DNA from: Pratylenchus scribneri
Lineage: Eukaryota; Nematoda; Chromadorea; Rhabditida; Pratylenchidae
Assembly (NCBI GenBank): GCA_030063045.1
Contig: JAQSEB010000021.1
Span: forward strand, 124,001 to 188,000
Reading direction: 5' to 3'
Length of the DNA stretch: 64,000 nucleotides
Shown here: positions 56,000 to 64,000 of the stretch, piece by piece
How the letters are laid out: each line of letters begins with the position of its first letter
How positions within the stretch are numbered: position 1 is the first letter of the stretch
Made by a program: the position numbers and the translations under genes
The notes under the pieces: model-generated
The model's input: the letters and a program-made list of their open reading frames with translations, nothing else
What the model was told of the DNA's origin: nothing
The model's database searches: none

Positions 56000-58160
56000 T
56001 TACGAATAAAACCTTGAAATAGCATAAAGAATTGCATTTGAAGCATAATTGGCAATGAAAATCAAATTCCCAATATATGTCAATATTTCTGGTAGGCTGA
56101 ATTGAATTCCCTCAAATTCTCGGGCATGGATTTCAATGAAACGAATTACGTAGAATGGGGAATTCAAAAGAATATAAATGCAGGGAATGATGAAAAGGAC
56201 GGCAGGGACAGAAGGCGAAATCGATTGTTGAACCGTTGAAGGAATTTTCGGCGTATTTGTGCTATTTGGACTTTTCGGTTCCTCTTCAATGCCAAATTCA
56301 GTACCATCTCCATTATTTGGCTGATTCGATTCAATTGAAGTGTTTTTATTGGATGCTTTCATTTCAATTGTATTCGATTTTGGTCTGGCAATTGAACCTA
56401 TTTTGGATTTAAATTTTCACTTCATTAAATTTCCCTACCAGTCAAAAAAGTTTTATCCGTTGAATTGCGAATTTTAAATGCAATCACAATGTTGAGAAAA
56501 GTGACAGAAATAAGTGGGAAAATAAATTGGACGAAATTGTCCACCAAAAAATCCACACCCTAAAATGTGAATATTCCCTGAAGATTATTTAATTTTAATA
56601 CTTTTAATGGGCCAGACATTTCAAATTTGCATTTGAATGCATAGCCAATGTGGAGTTCCTGTGAAATATCCACCAGAATAAAGAAGAAAATGACGGTTTG
56701 ACAAATTAGAAATGGGAATATGGCGAATGAAATCAGAAGCCAACGATTGGAATCTGCTATCTAAAAATATATTATTTTTAAAATCAAATTATTTGTGAAA
56801 TGCTTTATTTTCAATTATACTGGTTAATCTAAAGGATGGTATTTAATTTGCATAAAAAATTATTGAATTTGCATAAAAAATTATTGAATTTGCATAAAAG
56901 AATATTTAAAATGCATAAAAGTTTATACCGGTTTAGCGTTTAGTCTAAAATTCATAAACCATATACCATTCGATAGATCTCATCGAGACGCGTCGATTGG
57001 TATATATTTTATCATGGTTTGATCAAAAATAAAGGTTTTAAACCACTTAAACAATTTTATGGGTTTTGGTTCAAAACCAATTAAACCATGACAAAATATA
57101 TACCAATCGACGCGTCTCGATGAGATCTATCGAATGGTATATGGTTTATGAATTTTAGACTAAACGCTAAACCGGTATAAACTTTTATGCATTTTAAATA
57201 CTCTTTTATGCAAATTCAATAATTTTTTATGCAAATTAAATATTTCCCTTAATCTAAATACATAACTAAAAATGGAATTTTTTAAATTAAATCGGAATAA
57301 ATTGATTACATTTTTCATCTTTTATATTTCGACTATAAAGTAAACCATCAAATTTACCTTATTTCCCCTTAAAAATGCTTATTTGTACCTGCATATGCTC
57401 CATTGGACACACAATGGCCAAGAATCGTTCCACAGTGAGTAAAACAATGCAAATACTACTCACATAGACCGAACAATGATTGAACAATTCTTCCAATGCA
57501 CAAAGGTGGAAATTAACTGTTCTGATATGGAAAACCAAATCACCAAATATGCAAAGCAGGTAAATAGTGTCCGCAATCAAAATAATGCAAATGTATTTAT
57601 TCGCATTTGTCTAAATTATTAGAAATGAAATTTTTGTACTAATTATTTATTACTATTTTATACTCTTTTGAGATGAGTGGATTACAAAAAATAATTAATG
57701 AAATTGATTCAAATTGCAAAATTTATGGCCTAAAAGCGGTAAATAAGCCAAAATAGGCGGGTTATTTCCGATTTTTGGCCATAACTTTACGATCAATTAT
57801 GTTTAATTATTCAATCATTTTTATATTAAAATGTTTTATAGAAAGACCGAAATCCAAATAACCATTTTATTCCATTACCCTGATTAATCGTGTACACATG
57901 ATAATTAAGGCCGTTGTCGAATTGCATAAAACTCCGAAAAGAATGAGGAAAAATTCGACAAAAAATGCAGGATGCCCTGACTCGAAAATATAACTTGGCT
58001 TTTTGGCTTCAGTTTCAATTCCCAATAAATTGGTCATATCAATGAGAATGTAATAATGCTCGAATCCATTGCCATCGGTTGAATGAAGCAACGGGACAGA
58101 ATATTGGATGCCATTTGCGAGAATAATTTGTGTGGAATAATTGGTCGGAAATAGACTCAT
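56000..58160 (-). CDS. class A (rhodopsin-like) GPCR, neuropeptide-receptor type
   Basis: Exons from the start: 57879-58160, 57389-57610, 56602-56760, 56439-56559, 56000-56397 (about 393 residues, phases close). The extracellular N terminus has an NYST glycosylation site. TM1 reads FFLILFGVLCNSTTALIIM (GN replaced by CN). TM2 begins NKYICIILIADTIYLLC (the LAxAD position as LIAD). The Cys in the ALEELFNHCS segment and ICIVLLTVERFLAIVCPM give TM3 with ERF in place of DRY. TM6 and TM7 end NAILYAISRFYS, with N-x3-Y of NPxxY. The third intracellular loop is long and Ser/Glu/Pro-rich. The protein stops right after TM7; a GTAAAA at the stop means another exon is possible. The ERF and loop style resemble FMRFamide-receptor-like nematode GPCRs, but the ligand is unknown. 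A large MITE lies in intron 2. Confidence 0.82.
56833..57248. mobile_element. large palindromic MITE with 9-bp target duplication
   Basis: Arms of about 190 bp are nearly perfect inverted repeats, containing TATTTAATTTGCATAAA near the ends, ACCGGTTTAGCGTTTAGTC, and GATCTCATCGAGACGCGTCG towards a centre of about 35 bp. TTAATCTAA stands outside both ends (56824-56832, 57249-57257). A 9-bp duplication and long inverted ends fit Mutator-like elements. The left arm carries one extra copy of a 21-bp GCATAAAAAATTATTGAATT unit. It sits in a GPCR intron. No coding capacity. Confidence 0.85.
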
Positions 58161-58906
58161 TTGTTTGGAAAATTTGTTTTAATCTATAAAAAATTTCATT
58201 AACAAAATTTTTTTGGGAGAAAATTTATATTCGAAAATCGACATTAGAAAATACATTTTTTGACACTTTATATATTATATATTGATATGAGACTAGTCTA
58301 TTCGTAAAGATAAGATATAAGATTGAATTTGATTTGACTGAATTTTATGATATCAAAAAAGCTGGTATTTCGTCAATAAAAATTTTAGTGTCGAAAAATT
58401 AATAATCTCACAAAATAATGAAAATAAAACGCACATTCTAATAATATATTTTTTTATGGTAAAATTAATAGAATTGTTTACAAATTACGACCATCATCTG
58501 CTCTAATTTCAGTGTGGCAACTGGCGATAAAGTTCATTTTGTGTAATAAATTGAAGTAAAAAATTGATTGTGAATGAATTTATTGGCTGAAAACAAAATG
58601 AATTAGGTGAATTTTTTTCGAAGACTGAATTGGTTCCTTCAAATTATTTATGAATTTTTCAGTGGACTTGACTCCATTTACTTATTATTGTAAAATAAAT
58701 TCTTATTATGAAATTAACATTCGAAAAATGAACCATTATTTTTAAAGTGTTAATTAACGAAAAAATTAGTTAATATAAAAGGAAAATATTGCAAAAAATT
58801 AATAATTAATGTGTATAAATAAAATTTTTATCGAAATAAAAACGGAATGAATTTGCACAAAATGATAATAAAATGATAATAATGAGGCAATTATTTTCGG
58901 AATTTT
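58161..58906. other. intergenic, AT-rich
   Basis: Promoter side of the GPCR gene and 3' flank of the lipocalin-like gene; no feature recognised. Confidence 0.5.
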
Positions 58907-61900
58907 TCACTTTTTCTTTCGACCAAACAATTCGAATGTATTGTCCGCATATTGGCAACTTCCATAGCTGAAAAATGTGAGGCAAATTGATGAATATTTT
59001 TATGTATAATATTTGAACCTGGCTGGTTGAAGCATATTGAATGCCCGGATGAATCCATTGATGAATCCTTGGTCCTCTAGCCAACGAAGGACATCCACTT
59101 CATATTTGGCCTTGAATGTGTCCGGATCACGGACCAATACGGTCACTGGGTATTTCACCCAATTACTAAGGAATTTAATGAATATTTTTTATTATCCATT
59201 TTTTTAATTATTCACCTGACAATTGCGTATTCATATTGTTTATTGCCAAAAGGATCGGTGCCTTCTGGGCCAAGTTTATAGACCCAAACTGAAAATTAAA
59301 TTGAGCTTCAAAATATTTAAAATAATCTAAATTTTCTAAATATTTTTTTTTAAAATAATTTTGAATGTTTTATTAAGAATATGGCTCTATTTTGGGGTAT
59401 ATATGTATTTGACCATCTTGACAATAAGAATGATATTTATAATGACCTATTCTTGGTAAATATTGGCATTACATTTGCCAAAATTTGCATAAATTTGACA
59501 AAATTGAGCCAAATTAATACTTATAGAATTCCTAATTACCCTAAAATTCAAATGCTGAATTAAAAATGAACAAATTAAATCTTTGAAAGTTACAAAATTT
59601 TTTAAATAAATTATTTACATGGTTGTGCATCGGAATTCTCGGAACTGTGCAGCTGTAACATTGCATCTTTGTTGCCCGCTCGAAATGCATAACCAATCGA
59701 ATATTTCACTGGACCAAATTCACTTCCCTCCCGATAGATTTTTAATGCTGTGAATGTCGCTGTCCGTTCATTTCTGGTCAGACCACCATCTAAAAAATTA
59801 TTTTAATTGAATTTATTTAATTTTGCCTACAATGATGGACGACACAACGCTGTTCTGTGGCTCTTGGACTGTTAATTCCTTAAAAATATTTAAAATAAAT
59901 TAATAATTGATTCGATTGATTTTACCTTCAAACCATCGGCCCATAAATTTGTTCAAATCAAAATCTTCCGGTGTAGATGGCAATAGTGCATCGGTCACAT
60001 TGTCGGCCAATGTTTGAAGTTGATCCGGTGGAATAACATCGGCCAAAGTTGTTCCATTTGAAATGCGGCGAGTGATTGAACCTTTTTTATTTGACAAAAT
60101 TATTAAAATTAATTTTGAATATTTTACCAATTAATTGAACGACATCAATTTGGCCTTGAGAATTACGGGGAATTCCACCGGGCAAAATTGGAATTCCTGT
60201 GAATTTATTAAAATAAATCATTTAATTTTATTTTACCTGGAATTCTTGGCAATCCGGCATGCGCTGGTCCATTTGAACTTCCCCCACCCAAAGCAGATGC
60301 AAATCCGGCCAATGCCCTTTCGGCAGGGGATTGTTGTCGTCGAATGCCTAAAATTAATATAAAAAATTAAAAAATATAAATATTTGAATAGACCACTTCC
60401 TCCACTGGCACTTTGCACAATTGGGGATGCGGCATCCGCCGATGAAGAGGCAATCGCCGAAGTTGGTTTATTCGCTGAGGCAAGTGCCGCAGCCAATGAG
60501 GATGCCGCATCTTTGTTTGCACCGCCCACTGAGGAAGCCCCCTGTTGACTTGTGCCCAAAACATTCGGCAATGAATTGGAGAGGGCATCGGCAACACCAG
60601 CTACAAAAATAATATTTTAATTTATGTTTTAATTAATTTATTCATAAAAATCGACGAATTTTCTCAGAATTTCCATATGAAAAATCTAGTATATCTTGAG
60701 GCCAAAAAATTAAATCTTCCAAAGTCTATATTTAGCCTAATAAGTATAATCTTGAACGTAAACTTTAATTGCTTCAATTTTTCGACTCAAAATACTTTGG
60801 GCGAATTCAATGATTTATGCATAATCTCTGATTCTCGTTAAAATAAGTACTAATATAATTTATTAATTTGAATTAGATTAATGATCAAAACAAAACATAC
60901 AATCCTTGACCAATTTTCGGATTGATGTGCTCAACAAGCCGATGAGTCCATTCTCTCCTGGTTTAGCGTCTGGCAATCTTAAAAAAACCATATGGTTTAT
61001 GCAAATCTATATATTTGAATAGAATATTACGGTGCACTGCCCGAAGCAGGATTGAATGGGGCACGGGCACTTTCGAAGAATGTGTTCAAATCATTGCTAA
61101 ATTTAGGGTTTGCCTGCACCAATGCTTCATTCTGAAATTTTGAATTTAAATTGGATTAAATTATTTAAAATAAAACAAGTGAGTTGTTCTTTTTTGAGCC
61201 ATTTTTATAAGTGATATAGATTAGCTATAATCCATGTTGGACAGATTATGAATCAATAAAAATCAAAAAATGCTATTAAATAATTTGCAAAAAGATTTTA
61301 TTTGAATTTTGACCTACAGATTTGTAATAGTTTTGGCTGATAAATTCAATAGACCTCTGAAAAGCCAACAATTGAGACAATTAAATGTGATTTTTTTTAC
61401 TTATATTAGTAAATTGCTGCTTGTTTGTGGCTATGAAAATTCTTGAAAAAGTCCAAAATATTTCATTATACGAAATTTAATTAATGAATTTTTTTTTGTC
61501 TTTTTTATTGCCAAATCTCTATTTTATAAATTCAAAATTTGCCTCTGGTGCATGAAGTGGTTGTCCGCCAGCGTGTTCCACTGGAAGGCCTTGGACTGGG
61601 ATTCCTTGGGAACGCATTTCCTAAAAATAAATAAATTTAAAAAAAATATTTTCAACATTTTTCACCTCAACGGCCCCAGCGAAACCTTTAGGATGATTTC
61701 CAGTAAGGCCAGGAATTCCTTTAAAAGTTTGATAAAATTGAATTAATAAAAAATAAATTACCGAAAGAATCAAGACCAAGGAATTTGATTAGTTGATTTT
61801 GGACATCAGTTGGAATATTCACTAAAAATTCAGTTATAATTATTTAAAAATTATATAAAATTTTTATGCCTGGAGGCGCTGGAGGCGGTGTGACCTCATC

Positions 61901-62890
61901 TCTGGGATTGAATTGTTGTTGGGCGGCGATGGCACTAGCCGGCTGAATGACTGGCAATTGGGCGGAAACGGCTGGAGCCGGCGGTAAAAATGGCGAAGGA
62001 GCAACCTAGAAGAAAAATTAAATTATAGAAGGCAAAATTATTATTCAAAAAGCAATGTAAATTCTGAACAAAATTTAAAATCGCTGCTGACTCAACAATA
62101 TTTGAATATTTTACGAATTTAATATGATCTGAATCTTATTTAGATAGATTTAACAATTAATTCGAAAATGTTTTCTTTGTGACTTATTTTTTGATAATTT
62201 CGAAGAACGAATTTGTGTTAGAACATACCCCGCCCCTCCCCCCACTATGGGGGCTTTTGCCCAGTTGCCATCCAAGCAAAGATGAACCCAAAATGCTCTA
62301 CTTTTTTTTATTGAAAATGCCCTTTTTAATCAAATGTCCTCCAATGAAAAAATATCTGAGAGACCTTATATTAGAAGCTAAATGTTTATTTTTTTAATTT
62401 TGAAATTATTCCTCAATAAGCAATGTCACTCTTATTTAAAGAAATTTTAAATTTGGTGCTTTTTACCCAATTATGGTAAGCGAAATTTCACCTTTTGTTG
62501 GGCAGCAACAAATTGTTGAAGGAATTGTTGTTGAGCATCTTGTGGTTGTTGCTGCTGTTCAACTTGCTGTGATGGTTGCTTTTTCCCGGGTGTTGGAACA
62601 TGTCGACCACCAGAAGTAGAAATCCCTCCTTGTTTTGGAACGGCACGTGGAGGTTCAGCCTGATTCATGAATGGAGGCTTATTGGGCAACTAAAAATGAC
62701 AATTTTACGACTTTTTAAATTTATTTCCCATTTTATTACTGACCGGTTCCAGCCGCATAATAACTGTCCTTTGGGCCGGGTCCATTTGTTGGGATGAATA
62801 TTGGAAGGAAGAATCAGGTTGGCCATGGATAATATTTGCAGCGCAAATTAGGAAGAAATTCAAAATAAATATTCTCCAATGTGTAGACAT
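58907..62890 (-). CDS. large secreted protein with C-terminal lipocalin-like domain
   Basis: Seventeen exons from the start: 62744-62890, 62492-62689, 61870-62005, 61762-61821, 61666-61718, 61543-61620, 61031-61131, 60901-60977, 60394-60600, 60237-60347, 60128-60196, 59926-60081, 59831-59878, 59619-59789, 59216-59288, 59019-59165, 58907-58967; about 630 residues with every phase closing. It has a signal peptide (MSTHWRIFILNFFLICAANI), then a Gln/Pro-rich region (QQVEQQQQPQDAQQQF), Ala/Pro and Ala/Ser-rich stretches, and from about residue 450 a lipocalin-like domain: DLNKFMGRWFEG (the GxW motif), QRCVVHHYGGLTRN, FWVYKLGPEG, YEYAIVSNWVKYPVTVLVRD, CQYADNTFELFGRKKK. This matches the layout of nematode lipocalin-related (LPR) proteins, which coat apical extracellular matrix or bind lipids. 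Two introns begin with GC (after exons 3 and 6). Confidence 0.8.
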
Positions 62891-64000
62891 TTTAAAAATG
62901 CTTAAAGATTTAATTAATTTTTTTAATTTGAGAAAATATTGTTTCACCGATAAAAAAAACTTTTTAATTATTATATTTTGGTAGAAAAATATTTCGATAA
63001 TAGAAAAAAATTGGCCAGTTATTTTGTGCTATTTTTGGGTTTTTAAAATTTTATAAGTTTAAAATTTTTAATCTAATTCACGCTTTTAATATTTATTTTT
63101 TTAAATTTAAAAATTTTGAATAAATTTCTGGAGAAATAATTCAACAAAAAAAAATAAAGAATTAAAAAAAATGTGCGAATTTGTGGAGAAGAAAATCGTG
63201 ACCACCTTCATCCATTCCTTCCAACTGTTGACCGAATTTTTCGGCATTTTGGAAGGAAATTGAGAAAAATGGAAGCTTCTTCATCCCGAGGATTTTCAAA
63301 TAACTGAATGAATGTGGAATTGTGGAAAATGGGAAAGAAAGGAGAATAATGAGCTGAAGGAACAACGGAATAGTTTTGAGCATGGAAGATGACCCAGAAT
63401 GATCCCGACGGAATGATGGAAACCTCCTTTCGTGCACCACAACCGCCGGTGAGTTGTGAAGAATTCATCCATTCCATCCATTCAGCATTTCCACCTGTGC
63501 ACAAATGCCACCGATGTCCGATGCCCATCTATTCTATTCCCAATTTTCCTCCACATTCATCCAGAGGATAAATCATCGGTCGCGCACAATTCCCATCCCT
63601 TTTTCCCATTCTTTCTTTCCGACTATTCCACAACAATTCCCTTCAAGAGAATTGGTCGCCGCAGGACAAAATAAAATTCGGTGGGCTGCGCAGTGTTATA
63701 TTTTCTCTTTGGTTATCCTAAAAATGGAATCCATCGCCAGAGGGGATATGGATGGATTGACGAATTTTGATTTTGGAGTGGAAAATATGGTGAAATAGAT
63801 ATGAGGAAATAAATTTATTCGTTCATACATTTTATTATTATTTATTAATTCTATTGGCTCATTTAAACTTAATTGTTTTGAATTTTGAAAGCACCCGGAT
63901 TGATCTTTGGGAAAAGAATAGCGTTTTGGTTTATCAATAAAAACCATTATTTAAATTATGGTTTTCTTTTACTGATTAATCATGCTTTTGAAAAGCCGAG
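62891..64000. other. intergenic to window end; one doubtful small ORF
   Basis: 63400-63700 is GC-richer and open on both strands without a consistent splice model. 63800-64000 is AT-rich. A possible small secreted frame is listed separately. Confidence 0.4.
63162..63383 (-). CDS. possible small secreted protein (doubtful)
   Basis: Single-exon frame of 73 codons starting MLKTIPLFLQLIILLSFPFS, which looks like a signal peptide, followed by a short chain with MKK as a possible basic processing site and an end rich in His/Phe (FLLHKFAHFF). No homology is recognised and the overlapping frames are also open, so it may be a chance ORF in a promoter-like patch. Confidence 0.25.
   Translation of the reverse strand: MLKTIPLFLQLIILLSFPFSTIPHSFSYLKILGMKKLPFFSISFQNAEKFGQQLEGMDEGGHDFLLHKFAHFF

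Overview
This is nematode genomic DNA, strongly AT-rich. The evidence is a Srt-class 7TM chemoreceptor, a UNC-60B-type cofilin with an ATG-only first exon, an Nlp-like pair of small secreted precursors, ShKT and lipocalin-related secreted proteins, expanded UDP-glycosyltransferases, and very short introns (mostly 40-50 nt). A low-GC clade such as the tylenchids is plausible, but the species cannot be fixed from the sequence. All gene models were built by hand, checking GT/GC-AG borders and reading-frame phase.

Layout. 1-8.3 kb is gene-poor and holds fold-back transposons and a possible kinase remnant. 8.36-10.46 kb (+) is an srt chemoreceptor gene. 11.1-16.0 kb carries tRNA-like repeats. 11.9-21.4 kb (-) holds two tandem UGT genes: the first has a one-base frameshift, the second has an intron inflated by a 26-bp minisatellite that is itself interrupted by a fold-back element. 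21.8-34.8 kb holds two SLC10-type transporter paralogues in divergent orientation around an SLC2-type sugar transporter; a Rab5-like GTPase gene lies antisense inside an intron of the + strand SLC10 gene. 35.1-42.4 kb holds four secreted-protein genes without recognised family. 42.4-45.1 kb is a repeat island with two well-delimited hAT-like MITEs and a degenerate repeat array. 45.1-48.2 kb (+) is a third UGT. 48.4-51.1 kb (-) is a secreted protein ending in ShKT modules. 51.7-53.1 kb (-) holds two small neuropeptide-like precursors. 53.7-55.1 kb (-) is unc-60/cofilin, 56.0-58.2 kb (-) a class A GPCR, and 58.9-62.9 kb (-) a 17-exon secreted protein with a C-terminal lipocalin-like domain.

Themes. 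The genes are largely environmental or secretory: chemoreception, conjugation of small molecules by UGTs, solute uptake, secreted peptides and binding proteins. They do not form an operon-like pathway. The second theme is non-autonomous DNA transposons. At least five short GC-rich or GGTAC-ended elements have recognisable 8-bp target duplications, one large palindrome has a 9-bp duplication, and most sit in introns or intergenic gaps. No transposase gene is visible in the window.
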